From contig JABYQS010000159.1 in NCBI GenBank assembly GCA_022592435.1, forward strand, positions 1 to 64,000: 64,000 nucleotides of DNA, written 5' to 3'. Under the pieces are notes generated by a model. The model had not been told where the DNA came from, ran no database searches, and was given only the letters and a program-made list of their open reading frames with translations. Each line of letters opens with the position of its first letter. Position 1 is the first letter of the stretch. Positions 47,578 through 60,930 of the stretch are shown piece after piece. Made by a program: the position numbers and the translations under genes. This DNA comes from Cerioporus squamosus (taxonomy: Eukaryota; Basidiomycota; Agaricomycetes; Polyporales; Polyporaceae).

Positions 47578-48349
47578 GTGCGTGTCTTGTCCGTGTTCGC
47601 AGATTGCACCTCGCTCGTGGCGGCGGCCTCTCCGCTGCTTGGTTGGCCCGGGATGTGTGCGCTCCGTGTCGCGGTCGGATCGTTGTGTCTCGCTCTGGTT
47701 GCCATTCACCAGGGCGTGCTCAAGAAGCAAAACGCGTACATAGATGGCGGGAAGTGGTCGCGCGTTGTACTCGCATGTGTAGACAGGAAATATATCTTGT
47801 TCTCGGCATTATCTGGTGTGCAGTTCGGTGGTGTGAGTGTGCGGTCGCGGCGAGCAGGTGCGAAGTTCAGCGTCCGGCGGGATCTGTGCCCGACGGCAGC
47901 CTCGTGGCGAGCGCCGTCTGCAAGATCTCCCAGGACGATCGTCTGCCTCAGTCCCCTTCGTACCACCGTACACACTCCTTAATACACACCTCCTTTCATA
48001 CACGCTCCTTCATACCGCTCTCTGTACAGAGTTACTTGAACAGCTGGGTGCTGTCCTCCATGTTGTGCTCTGCTGTGTAGAGCTGCCTGGAGGACTTCGA
48101 AGAGCGGAGAGAAGCAGAGGGGGCGGGTACGTGCTCTCCACCCGCTGGTTTGTTTACTCGTCCTGGTTTCCGAGACAGGGAGAAGAGGACGGCCGGGGTG
48201 GTTAAGTCGAAGGTGAGACAAAGTCGCGCAGAGGACAGAGAAGGTGTTCGGAAGTCGAGCACAAGCCATGTATTGAGCATAAACTAGGAATACATCGACC
48301 ACTTCCACGATAGAAAGCGCGTATACCGCCAGTCTGCGCTCAGAACTCG

Positions 48350-50930
48350 CCGTGAGCCTCGTTCGCGCGTCGGAGAAGGTTCGAGACGCGGGCGCCTATC
48401 CCGCACTTGGCGAGTCGCGCATCACCGCCGTCTCTGTCTCCTTCCACCACCACCGTCCTCGCCTCTGACTCGCGCTCTCTCGTCCTGGGCTTGTCAACTG
48501 GCTGGTCTGGCATCTACGCACCTCGGACTCAGCGTCTTGGCCTTCGGCGACTTGCCTCTGGATTCTGGGCACGCGGACGCGACACGCTGGCAGCGAGGAG
48601 GATTGGAGGCCGCCCTGGAGAGCCCGGGAGCACCTTGCACGGCTGGGAGGCTCAGCTGGGAGTCGAATGAGCTGCGGAGGTACAGACGAAGGTAAGTGGC
48701 TGCTTTTGTGAGAGACTCGGAGTGCGTACCTATCCCCATCCCCTACGCGCACGCAAGAGCGCACCTTCCGGACGGCGGCGACACGTTCGCGTTGGCAGAA
48801 GCGCATTGCTGTCTCACTTGCCGGCGACGCGCTATCACGTCCGGGAGATGCGAGTCTCGCCGCTGTCTGCAGCCCGGGACTCTGCGGAACCTCCGCGGCT
48901 GGCGTCGACAGTGGAGACAAGGTAAGCCACATAGCAAGGAGAACAGCAGAGAAGACGACGACGGATGAACTCACCTTGCGCATGCAGTCTGTCGACTGAA
49001 GTTACCCCGGGACGACGTCTGCCGCACGACACCATGCGGACGTCTTGACGACCTGGACGCGTACTTCGCGGCAACTGGAAGCCCACTGTTGCTGTGGCGG
49101 CCTTCGGCCGCCGCGATGTCGCGGCGCTGACACCAAGGTGAGTCCAAGTCAGATGTGCGTATGGAGCAGACCGCGGACGCGTGCTGACCTCTCGAAGCAC
49201 AGATCCCGCCGCGCCATGGCATGTTGACACGTCTCCCGGCCTGCCGGGAGACACCTGTGTCTGCCCGGGAGCGCGCGCATAGGACTTGCGACGGTCCCAA
49301 CCCGGCGTCAGAGCTCTGGAAGTCGGAAAAGAGGCCGGGAGCGCCTGGTACAGCTGGGAGGCTCCAGAGGCCGAACATGAGCTGAGAGAACAAAGGTAAG
49401 TGGCTGCTTTTGTGTGAGGCTCGGAGTACGTGCCTATTCCCCACCCCCCACGCGCACTGCCCAAGAGCGCATCTCGTCGCACGGCTGCTGCACGTTCGCT
49501 TTGCACCAGCATCTCGCCGCCGTCTGCAGCCCGGGAGTCGCGTCGCGAGGATGCAAGACTTCGGCGGCTGGCGTCGGCGACGGAAACGGAGACTGCGAAA
49601 ACAAGGTGAGTTGTCTGGAAGGTGGAGAACAGCAGAGAAGACAACGATTGAACTGACCTTGCACACAGTCTGTCAACTGCAGTCAAGAGTCCGCTGGAAG
49701 ACCACCGAGAAGACGTCTGCTGTGGTCTCAACTCCACGCAGACGTCTTTGGCGACTGGGACATCGTACGTCGCGCCGCCGGTACTGTCAGGAAGCCCGCT
49801 GTGGTTGCGGGCGGCCTGAGGCCGCCGCGATGGAGCGGCGCCGACATGAAGGTGAGTCGGAGTCTAGGTGCGTATGGAGGAGAAGCTAGCGGACGCGGGT
49901 TAACCTCTGGAAGAGATCCCGCCGCGCCAAGGCGCGGTGACACGTCTCCCAGCAGGCCGGAAGACACCCATGTCTGCTCGGGAGCGCGCGCATGGAGGAT
50001 GCCGTCGCGTGTCGTTCGCGACGGCGACAGAGGTCTAGAAGCCGGAAAACAGGTGAGCCAAGGTGTGTATGGGCGAACAGAGGACCCGTACCGAGTGTTG
50101 CTGACTTTCTGACGCATGATGGCCGTCCAGGGCATGCATGACGTGGTGCGGCGAGTACACGTCGACACAGAGTGCCCGGCAGGCCTCGCAACTTGCCCGG
50201 GAGCGCTGGAATTAGCGGAGCGAAGACCTCCGGGCGACGAGCAAGACCTCGGCGCAGTCCGGGAGACGTCGAACGAGACCGCCCGGTGGTCAGCGACAGC
50301 GGCGGGGGCGGACCCCGGGAGAGGGCGCGGACCCGTAGACGCAAGCCCGGGAGCACCTTCAGCGTGATGCGACGCCGCCCAAGGCCTGGAAACCGAGGTG
50401 AGTTCGAGTGCCAGGTGCGTGGGGAGACGCGAAGATTTCTTACGCATATGTGGGCTGACGTTGCTGCAGAACCCGGGCGACGCTCAAGCTCATGGCGCAG
50501 GCCAGGAGTTCGCCAATGCGGACGTGCCGTGTGCATATGCGTCCGGGGCGCAGCCGGGAGGCAAGTGACCGCGAAGGGCGAGGAGCCCGGGAGATGCGTT
50601 GACTTCGCTAGAGCATGCCTGGGAGCATCAAGTACCGGCGACCCCGAGGCAACTCTGCGCCAAGTCTGAGAAAGACCAGTGAGTTCAAGCTTTGCAGGTG
50701 CACGAAGCAGAGAATTCGACTTACGAGCGTCCGCAGACTCGTCTCGTAGACGTTCGCTACTGCTTGGCGGCCGTCCATCGCCCCGGAAGTCCTGTCGGTG
50801 ATACAGGTAAGCACGAGTACTTGCAGACAAGGTGAGCTTGCACTTACCTAACACGTCGCTGACCGCCTCAGCTCGAGGTCAGGGTTGTGGTCTGAAGACC
50901 CCGCGCGTGACGGACACAATCACCGTGTTC
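48350..50930 (+). repeat. CCGGGAG-rich, splice-site-bounded modules, unit 3
   Basis: Same series with substitutions and small indels; the splice-like borders are retained. Donor blocks near 48691 and 49395. Confidence 0.6.
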
Positions 50931-52729
50931 GACTCAACACGCAGTGCCCTCTGTTGAAGGCAAAGCGGAGCTCGCGGTAGTCCGTCGCGTCCTGCGACGT
51001 GTCTGCCGGCTTTGAAGTCGAGAAGACTGTGAGTCAGTACGGTCGCCGCGTCGATGCTATCGTATAGGTCGCGCGATTGACGAGGGGCGAAGGAGGCAGA
51101 ACATGTAGCGAGAAAATGGCCACGTTCAACACGGGATGGGACACCGTGGACTCCTACAAGACGGTGTGGATGGGGCATGCGCTGGCCGGGATGCGAGCGG
51201 AGATGGGAAGGAATGAGGTAAGAGCCGGCCGACATGAAGGGTGTTGTCGCCGCCGCTCGTGAGCGTCGTGTCGCTGCGATGTGACACGTCAACAACGGCT
51301 CTGCAGTGGGACGGCGAGGTAGGTACGTACCTCAGGACTCTCCGTGTGTGGGGCTTCCCGGCTGAGCACGTCGCAAAAAGCGGCTGCTGATGTCTTCGGA
51401 ATCGACGTCGCGAGCTGCGACCGATGGAGGTATGTTGAGAAGACAGGAAACGATGACAGGTGATGAGATGTACATACCTGCGCCGTAATGCAACCACATT
51501 GAATCAGTCGTGTGCGAGATCTTGTGTGTCGTGCGAAGAGGGAGCGTGGGCGTGAAGAACACCGGTCGAGTGACAAGGCTCAGAGATGGGAGTATGTGTC
51601 GCGCAGACAGCGGGGGGAAGGGAGGACAGTGGGGGTGGAGGTGGGGAGAGGGAGACATGCGGTCGCGAAAGGAGGACGACCCTCCCGTCCCAGATTCCGA
51701 TCGCGCGTCTCGTCGATGTGAAGGGAGGCGGGCAATGTCTACAGTGGTTAGCGAGCTTGCCACCGCCTGCTCGGCGCCCTCGTTTCTCCGTCGGCACAAT
51801 CCGATACCTTTCGACTCGAGAGTCGTGTGCGCCGAGCTGTGAAGTTTCTAGTTGTTCAGACATGGCTCAGCTGGAAATTGGAGAGTTGTGTTAGTTCCCA
51901 GAGCCGTACCACGAGGGTTCGGTATACTGACATAGTTGCAGTGTCTGAAGCAGCTTGCCAAGTGACAACGTCATGCGTCCGTCGCCGTCGGAAATATGAG
52001 CGGCGGTACAAACCTCTCGTGTACCATGCTCCGGCCATAATTTTCGCGTTTCAAATGAGAACTTGAAGATCGTCCGCTTGTCGGTCTTCTCTTCCAGCAT
52101 TCCACTGCGCCCTCCCGGGAGTGGCATCCAGATCTGTTCTGCAACCCGAGCTCATTGTTCCCGAACTGAAGAGAGGTTTCTGCACGTCCAGCACTCGCAA
52201 ATTCAGCACACTGAGTACGCTCGATCCCGATTCCCTGCCATCGCAGAACGAAGCAGGATACACGCTACGGACATCTTCATGTATACCCGGCATACGGAGA
52301 CATGGCTCCCGGTCTCCAGTTTCGAGTCCCGCATCTTCCTTATTCCCTTGTCCCTGGCACTGCATCGGATCGCCCGAGCATAGTTTACGCTTCCAGCCAT
52401 ACTGATGCAAAGATGTTTCACCCAGTCTTCTGGGCTTCTGGCGGCAAGGCTGGAGCTTTCCAATGCCGCGGTGGGTGTCTGCCCGCGGGACAAGGGCATT
52501 CTCCCTGCTTCAATAGAGCATACCTATGTCGCTTTCAAGCTCCTTCCAACTGAAGATGGCAATCTCCAATGCACTCAGTATCGCGCTGAGCATTGAGCAA
52601 GTGTGCACGAGCAAAGGAACTACCTCGAGCTTCGAAGCGGCGTGCGCATACACCGCTCCCGGGCCTGAATTTGAATTAAAGCCAAGATTGCCCAAGGCTC
52701 GTAGTCTAGGCTTGTGAAGTACGTCCATC

Positions 52730-52870
52730 ATGTCATGCATTGGTACCCGCCGGGTGCTCGTAACCGCTCTCCAGAAGTTTGGACTCAGTGCTAAGCAGAC
52801 TAGGACCGAAGTCATGGTATGCTCACTGTCGCTGTCTGCATCTCAGGCCGGGCATACATCTACTGAATGA
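52730..52870 (+). pseudogene. reverse-transcriptase-like fragment, unit 3
   Basis: 46 codons. Relative to unit 1 there are about six silent changes (CGT/CGC, CTT/CTC, ACG/ACC, CAA/CAG, TTC/TTT, TCG/TCA) and three replacements, after a diverged start. Confidence 0.35.
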
Positions 52871-53851
52871 AAGTGCCTCTCGAGATTTAGGGTCGACAAG
52901 ATCCAATGATACGGACTCGGACTCGGACTTGGAGTTGAGCATCTCCGGGTACACCGATTCATCTCGCAAGAAACTACGCTTGTGCTGCGATGCGACGTGG
53001 ACGGAGGGCCAGTGCACCGTCTTCTGCCAAGCGAAATTGCACACAGGCTCGATACGATGTGGACGGAGCAAGAAGCCTGCTCGTCGACTGACCTGTCCAC
53101 ACAACCTACTCCTTCCCATTTCTAGCACGACTGGTAGCTGGTAGGGTATACGAGCATCGAGTACATACCTGCGGCTCCTGGACTTGGAGGGAAACCTCGA
53201 CGCGTACATGGGAGACATAACCCCACGCTCGCAGCTTTGTTTCTTCCCGTGCTTGGCACGCTGTCGCTCGGATCGCCCGAGCAGACATTGCTCGTTTACG
53301 CGGAGCTGTCTCAGCCACCTCCCTGGGTCCCAAACGGCAAAACGCGGCCAAGACATATACAGCGGGTCTCACGGGTAAATGAAAATAAGATGTATCCTCG
53401 AGACATGACGGCAGCATGACACAGTACTACTGCAACCCTCGAGGCGCAACTTGAAGCTGCCAGCTATAAGCACTGGCAGCAGACATGCACGCAGAACGAC
53501 GCTCGCCAAGTCTCCGGCCCTCTGAGCTCTGCACAAACAGACGATGGGGCTCCGAATGCTGAGCACGGCCGCACGAAGCAATCATGATGGCGCACACTAG
53601 ACGGAACTCCCGCATAGCCGCGTAAGACGTGCGCGTAGACGAGACCCAAGCCTGTGGATACGATGCGTACCACGGCGCATCTCCTCTGTTTTCCCGAGCT
53701 CTCACCCCAATCCCAGCGACGCCAAGACACGGTCAGCGGGCGGCGGCCCCGCTGCCCGCTTCCTACGCATTATGTGAATGCGGATGACTGAGCCGTGCGC
53801 CGAGAGCCGAGGGCGTGCGTGAGCTTCGGACTTGGCGGTGTGGAGGAGCGG

Positions 53852-54217
53852 TATATATACTAGGTCGGCGGGCTTGGTGTTCTGTACTCACCTCGTCGTC
53901 TGCTCCCGCCATCCGGTCCGTGCAGTCGTCTCCGCTCCCCTCTCTCTGCCTTCGCCTGTGGCACCCTCTACTGTGCGGCTGCCATCCTCGCCGTCGTCGC
54001 CATCGCCGCCCACGCGGGCTTCACGCCAGGCTCGGAGCGTGCATGCAAGAATGGGGATGGCGGGTTCTTCAGGACGGTATGTCTTGTGTCCCATCTTGGC
54101 ATGTGTTCCCCAGTACTCACTTGATGCACAGTACAGCCCGTCCCCTGCGCATTCGGGATTGGTATGGGTGAGTCGAGCTTTGTTTTGAGGACCGCACACG
54201 TGGTGCTCCCAGGCTAG
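53852..54217 (+). pseudogene. possible eroded small secreted peptide gene, unit 3
   Basis: Same structure; the hydrophobic run ends HAGF instead of HADF. Confidence 0.28.
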
Positions 54218-56103
54218 ATCGAGCGCACGGTCGAGTCTCCGGCTGTCCGCGGCAGTGCAGCACTCGTCAGGGTCGATCATCTGTTGCCCGGGTGCCGGCG
54301 GGCGTCGTCTAGCAGTCGTGTCTGAGTTTGTCTGTGCGGGTTGCTGGGCACTGTCGCAAGAAGCCCGATGCGTGCGGGCATCGTTGAGGGGAGATTCATA
54401 GTAACTGTGGACCTCGTTGTGTGTATTAGCATACGAGCACCGTCTGTAATGTGTCAGGAGAGCATGGAACTGAAAGTCGACATGGTTGCAGTCGTTGCGG
54501 GGTGCCGTACCGCGGAGCGAGCAGAGCAGGCGGAGAACAAGAGTTGCACCAGACTGAGCGACGAAGACGTTTCCACTTAGCGACCGGTGCCGGGAAGCAC
54601 TCCCGTAGTCGATGAACACCGCGAAACTGCATCTGCATAGCATCCCGATAAGCACGAAGCTCAGACGACCGCGCGTTCAAGAATGAACGAAGGGAGGACG
54701 GAAGCAGAAGCTAAACATGACAGGCGCACCTTGCAGCTCAACCCAGTCCGAGTCCGTCTATTCCAAGCGACGTGTCTGGCTTCAGTGGCAGTTGCAAGCT
54801 CGGTTCCGTCAGTGCGTTGACCACTTCAACGTCGGCTCGTCTGAACATGAGGTGGCTGAAGAGCCCGATGATGGTCAGCCACACTGCTGCACGGGGGCCC
54901 GACGCGGCAAGTAAGCACTTATCCAAGGACGAACTCCAATCGGAAGACATGGCGGCATGGTACTTATCGCCCCTCCATCTGCGACGAAGCAACCACCGAC
55001 ATCGTCGAAGTGACGGCGCACACAGCCTCTGCGGAACGCGCCGCCGGGTTCGGTAAGCAGTGCGAAGGGCGAAGTTTGAGCTGCACCCGGCCATCGACGG
55101 CGACGTGTTGCGGGGTGGCACGGCGAGCTGAGAAGGTCAGCATGCCCAGACGGATGCATATGGGCGCACCTCCATCCCCAAGGCGTGCGTGCGTCTCGTC
55201 TGCGGCCGCGTCTTCGCTCATCGCCCGGTGTTCCTCGTCGCGGCATGCGCACCCGGAGCTCGTCCGGAGTGCGTGCTCGAGGAGCTCTGCAGACTGCGGG
55301 CACTCAGACGTGTGCGTGCGCGTTGGGGACATCCGCTTGCATGGCCCGAGCAGGGGATCGTCCCCGCGCATGGGTTATGGGCGGCGGAGGCGGTACTCGG
55401 GGTGGCACCTAGTCTGCGTCGATCTTCAGCCGCAGTGCGACGGGTTTTCGGACGGGGGCAGCGTGAACGCGCTCAAGCGGATGCGGGAGTTGTACACGGA
55501 CCTGGACAGCAACCCACGTGCTCGGAGCGGCATACGTAGGGCGACGCGAGCATGGCAGAATTCAGGATGCGGAGTGCCGGCAGCATCGCGCGACGCGTGA
55601 GCGACAATGGTACCGGTGCTGTAGAGGCGCATCATCGCGATATGTATTGGAGAACGCGCGTGCGTACTGCCCGACGGCGTGAGGATGCAGAAGGCGGCCT
55701 GCTTGAAGTCGAGATGCTGCTGCGTGGCGCGGTCGCTCCGGGGTGCGGTGACAAGGAGAGAAGGCGGCGAGCGAGGGTCCCTGGAGGCAGAGCTCAGTGC
55801 AGCAGACGCGCAGAACGCGAGTGGACACAGACGCAGCGTGGAGGGCGTCGAGGAGAGGCGGAAAGCTCGGCGCTCATGGGCGAGAGGACGACGACAGAGG
55901 CGGAATGAGGCAGCAGAGGGACACGGCTGCAGAACGCGTGCGGGACAGAGCTCGAGCTTGTCCCGACGAGGCGCGAGTCGCCCACCGGGCTTGGACGCGG
56001 GCCGGGGCCGGGCGCTGGCTGTCAAAGAGGGGCGGGCTGTGCAGTCGCTGTGTACGGCGTGGGCGGGCTCTGCTCTCTCCCTCCCTCTGTGCTCGCTGCT
56101 GCG

Positions 56104-57358
56104 ATGGCCGCCGTCGCTGCCCGCTCCTTCTGGTCTGCCCCCGACCCCGACGACCCGCTCTCGAAGGCCCTCCAGCCGCCGATCGACGAGACCCCCGAGG
56201 AGCGCGCTGCCCGCCTCCGCGAGCTCGAGGACGCTGCCCGGGTCTCGCGCGAGATCGACGACGAGATTGCGGTCTCCCGCCGCGCGTACGACCGCAGGAA
56301 GAAGGCGATCAAGATACTCCTCCTCGGTGCGTCCCCTCCTCGAGTCCCTGCCCGCTGCCCGCCGACGTCGCCCAGGCCAGGCCGAGTCCGGCAAGAGCAC
56401 GACCCTCAAGAGTGCGTCCCCGTCTCCCGTCTCCCGTGCTCTGCTCACGCCCCGCAGACTTCCAGCTCGCGTTCTCGCCCCAGCACTTCCACAAGGAGCG
56501 CGCAGCCTGGAAGACCATCATCCAGCTCAACCTCATCAGGTCAGTCCTCGTGCATACACCCGCTTCGCGTCCCCACACCGCCCCGTCACGTCCTGGCTCT
56601 CCTGCACACGGGCGTGTCGTCGCCCTCTGGCACTGGACTCTGCGAGATGCGTCTTCCAGTCCATTCGTGCTCTCCCTGCCTGTAGCTCTTCACGACACAC
56701 GCCCGCCGATCTGTGTCTGCCCATAGCTTGCTACTTCCTCCACTCTCCCCTGCGTTCACCAGCAGCTAACCGTCCGTCTCCGTTTTCAGAAACATCAAAC
56801 GGCTGCTCGAGATCCTGCAGGAAGAATGGGAGTCGTCGCTGCAGACGACGACGCCGTCCTCGATTGCAAAGGGCAAGGGCGTCGCTGGCCGCACGCCGTC
56901 GTCGCCCGGGGTGCGCTTCTCGACGTCCCCGCTGAACGACAACCACCGACGAATTCGCATGCGCCTCTCCGCGCTGCTCCCGATCGAGGCCGAGCTCATG
57001 CGCAAGCTGATGCCCGACGGCGGCGCGGCAGACCGCGACGTGTGCGTGCGCGCGGGAAGCGGGTGGAAGGGCATCCTGACCGCGATCAACGCGAACACGA
57101 GCACGGTGCTGCCCGAGAAGCCGCCGCTCGTGCTCGTGTCCGCGATGAAGGGCGCGCAGTCCCGGCCGAGTACGGGCGACGCACGGTTCAAGGACAACCC
57201 GACGGCGGTGCTCGCTGCGTGCCGGGACGACATCGTCACGCTGTGGGAGGACGCGATCGTCCAGGGCGTGCTCAAGAAGCAGAACGCACGCATACAGGAT
57301 ATGCCGGGGTTGTGGGTGTCTTCCGCTCGCTGTCTGTCCGTTCTCGTTTGCGAACAAG
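56104..57358 (+). pseudogene. G-alpha copy 4, internally deleted
   Basis: Exons 1 to 4 are intact (start 56104, exon 4 ends 57311), including the P-loop and helical domain. The following intron then joins directly to the GAACAAG that ends exon 8 in the other copies (57352-57358). About 540 bp are gone, removing exons 5, 6, 7 and almost all of 8: switch I, switch II and the conserved block up to FLNK. The product could bind no nucleotide in the normal way. Its upstream region resembles copy 1 more than copies 2 and 3, while its tail carries the exon-derived patch of copies 2 and 3, so it is a mosaic. Confidence 0.85.
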
Positions 57359-58134
57359 GTGCGTGTCTTGTCCGTGTTCGCAGATTGCAGCTCGCTCGTG
57401 GCGGCGGCCTCTCCGCTGCTTTGTTGGCCCGGGATGCGTGCGCTCCGTGTGGCGGTCGGATCGTTGTGTCTCGCTCTGGTTGCCATTCACCAGGGCGTGC
57501 TCAAGAAGCAAAACGCGTACATAGATGGCGGGAAGTGGTCGCGCGTAGTACTCGCATGTGTAGACAGGAAATATATCTTGTTCTCGGCATTATCTGGTGT
57601 GCAGTTCGGTGGTGTGAGTGTGCGGTCGCGGCGAGCAGGTGCGAAGTTCAGCGTCCGGCGGGGTCTGTGCCCGACGGCAGGTAGCCTCGTGGCGAGCGCG
57701 GTCCGCAAGATCTCCCAGGACGATCGTCTGCCTCAGTCCCCTTTGTACACACCGTACACACTCCTTCATACGCACTCCTTCATACACGCTCCTTCATACA
57801 CGCTCTCTGTACAGAGTTACTTGAACAGCTGGAGTGCTGTCCTCCATGTTGTGCTCTGCTGTGTAGGGCTGCCTGGAGGACTTCGAAGAGCGGAGAGAAG
57901 CAGAGGGGCTGGGTACGTGCTCTCCACCCGCTGGTTTCGTTTACTCGTCCTGGTTTCCGAGACAGGGAGAAGAGGACGGCCGGGGTGGTTAAGTCGAAGG
58001 TGAGACAAAGTCGCGCAGAGGACAGAGAATGTGTTCGGAAGTCGAGCACAAGCCATGTATTGAGCATAAACTAGGAATACATCGACCACTTCCACGATAG
58101 AAAGCGCGTATACCGCCAAGTCTGCGCTCAGAAC

Positions 58135-60930
58135 TCGCCGTGAGCCTCGTTCGCGCGTCGGAGAAGGTTCCGAGACGCGGGCGCCTATCCCGCACTTGGC
58201 GAGTCGCGCATCACCGCCGTCTCTCTGTCTCCTTCCACCACCACCGTCCTCGCCTCTGACTCGCGCACTCTCGTCCTGGGCTTGTTCTGCGGCTGTACTG
58301 GACATTTGTGCGCCTCGGACTCAGCGTCTTGGCCTTCGGCGACTTGCCTCTGGATTCTGGGCACGCGGACGCGACACGCTGGCAGCGAGGAGGATTGGAG
58401 GCCGCCCTGGAGAGCCCGGGAGCGCCTTGCACGGCTGGGAGGCTCAGCTGGGAGTCGAATGAGCTGCGGAGGTACAGACGAAGGTAAGTGGCTGCTTCTG
58501 TGAGAGACTCGGAGTACGTACCTATCCCCATCCCCTACGCGCACGCAAGAGCGCACCTTCCGGACGGCGGCGACACGTTCGCGTTGGCAGAAGCGCATTG
58601 CTGTCTCACTTGGCGGCGACGCGCTATCACGGCCGGGAGATGCGAGTCTCGCCGCTGTCTGCAGCCCGGGACTCTGCGGAACCTCCGCGGCTGGCGTCGA
58701 TAGTGGAGACAAGGTAAGCCCCATAGCAAGGAGAACAGCAGAGAAGACGACGACGGATGAACTCACCTTGCACATGCAGTCTGTCGACTGAAGTTACCCC
58801 GGGACGACGTCTGCCGCACGACACCATGCGGACGTCTTGACGACCTGGACGCGTACTTCGCGGCAACTGGAAGCCCACTGTTGCTGTGGCGGCCTTCGGC
58901 CGCCGCGATGTCGCGGCGCTGACACCAAGGTGAGTCCAAGTCAGATATGCGTATGGAGCAGACCGTGGACGCGTGCTGACCTCTCGAAGCACAGATCCCG
59001 CCGCGCCATGGCATGTTGACACGTCTCCCGGCCTGCCGGGAGACACCTGTGTCTGCCCGGGAGCGCACGCATAGGACTTGCGACGGTCCCAACCCGGCGT
59101 CAGAGCTCTGGAAGTCGGAAAAGAGGCCGGGAGCGCCTGGTACAGCTGGGAGGCTCCAGAGGCCGAACATGAGCTGAGAGAACAAAGGTAAGTGGCTGCT
59201 TTTGTGTGAGGCTCGGAGTACGTGCCTATTCCCCACCCCCCACGCGCACTGCCCAAGAGCGCATCTCGTCGCACGGCTGCTGCACGTTCGCTTTGCACCA
59301 GCATCTCACCGCCGTCTGCAGCCCGGGAGTCGCGTCGCGAGGATGCAAGACTTCGGCGGCTGGCGTCGGCGACGGAAACGGAGACTGCGAAAACAAGGTG
59401 AGTTGTCTGGAAGGTGGAGAACAGCAGAGAAGACAACGATTGAACTGACCTTGCACACAGTCTGTCAACTGCAGTCAAGAGTCCGCTGGAAGACCACCGA
59501 GAAGACGTCTGCTGTGGTCTCAACTCCACGCAGACGTCTTTGGCGACTGGGACATCGTACGTCGCGCCGCCGGTACTGTCAGGAAGCCCGCTGTGGTTGC
59601 GGGCGGCCTGAGGCCGCCGCGATGGAGCGGCGCCGACATGAAGGTGAGTCGGAGTCTAGGTGCGTATGGAGGAGAAGCTAGCGGACGCGGGTTAACCTCT
59701 TGAAGAGATCCCGCCGCGCCAAGGCGCGGTGACACGTCTCCCAGCAGGCCGGAAGACACCCATGTCTGCTCGGGAGCGCGCGCATGGAGGATGCCGTCGC
59801 GTGTCGTTCGCGACGGCGACAGAGGTCTAGAATCCGGAAACCAGGTGAGCGAAGGTGTGTATGGTCGAACAGAGGACACGTACCGAGTTTTGCTGACCTT
59901 CTGACGCTACTCAGCCGGCCAGGGCAAGCGTGATGTGGCGCGGCGAGGACGCGTCGACGCAGAGTGCCCGGCAGGCCTCGCAACTTCCCCGGGAGCGCTG
60001 GAATCAGCGGAGCGAAGACCTCCGGGCGTCGAGCAAGACCTCGGCGCAGTCCGGGAGACGTCGAACGAGACCGCCCGGTGGTCAGCGACAGCGGTGGGGG
60101 CGGAGCCCGGGAGAGGGCGCGGACCCGTAGACGCAAGCCCGGGAGCACCTTCAGCGTGATGCGACGCCGCCCAAGGCCTGGAAACCGAGGTGAGTTCGAG
60201 TGCCAGGTGCGTGGGGAGACGCGAAGATGACTTACGCATATGTGGGCTGACGTTGCTGCAGAACCCGGGCGACGCTCAAGCCCATGGCGCAGGCCAGGAG
60301 TTCGCCAATGCGCACGTGCCGTGTGCTGTGCGTATGCGTTCGGGACGCGGCCGGGAAGCAAGTGATTACGGAGGGCGAGGCACCCGGGAGACGGGAGTAT
60401 GTGGGCTTCCGTTGTACGGCGACAGAGGTCTGGAAGTCAGAAGGCAGGTGAGTACCAGGTGCGTACGACAGAAGAAGGGACACATACCGAGCTTTGCTGA
60501 CTTTCTGACGCCACTTAGCTGGCCAGGGCATGCGTGACGTGGCGCGGCGAGGACATGTCGACACAGGGTGCCTGGGAGGCCTCGCAACGTGCCTGGGAGC
60601 GCCGGAAATGGCGGAACGAAGATCTCGGGGCGACGAGCAAGACCTCCGCGAAGTCCGGGAGACGTCGAACGAGACGACGGGGAGGTCAGCGACAGCGGCG
60701 AGCGAGGAGCCCGGGAGAGGGCGCGGACCCGTGGACGCAAGCCCGGGAGCGTCATCAGCGCGATGTCTGCATAGAAACTACAGGTGAGTGCTCCGGGACA
60801 TGGTCGGGAGGTTAGCAACAGCGGCAGGCGAGGAGCCCGGGAGAGGCGATGACCTCGCTGATGCCCGGGAGCGCCAAGGTACCGCGAGGCTACAACGCGC
60901 TGGAACTGAGAAGGAATAGTGAGTTCAGTT
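58135..60930 (+). repeat. CCGGGAG-rich, splice-site-bounded modules, unit 4, with an extra module
   Basis: Follows unit 3 up to about 60.3 kb, then carries an additional diverged copy of the module: 60525-60760 resembles 59925-60160, each with its own upstream GCTGAC...AG border. Donor blocks near 58483 and 59187. Confidence 0.6.

Larger units (their letters stand above)
45772..56103 (+). repeat. array unit 3
   Basis: G-alpha copy 3 and a spacer that departs from units 1 and 2 at about 47.90 kb, with substitutions and small indels. It becomes near-identical again over about 51.1-52.6 kb, then diverges again to 55.5 kb. About 85 bp longer than unit 2. Confidence 0.9.
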
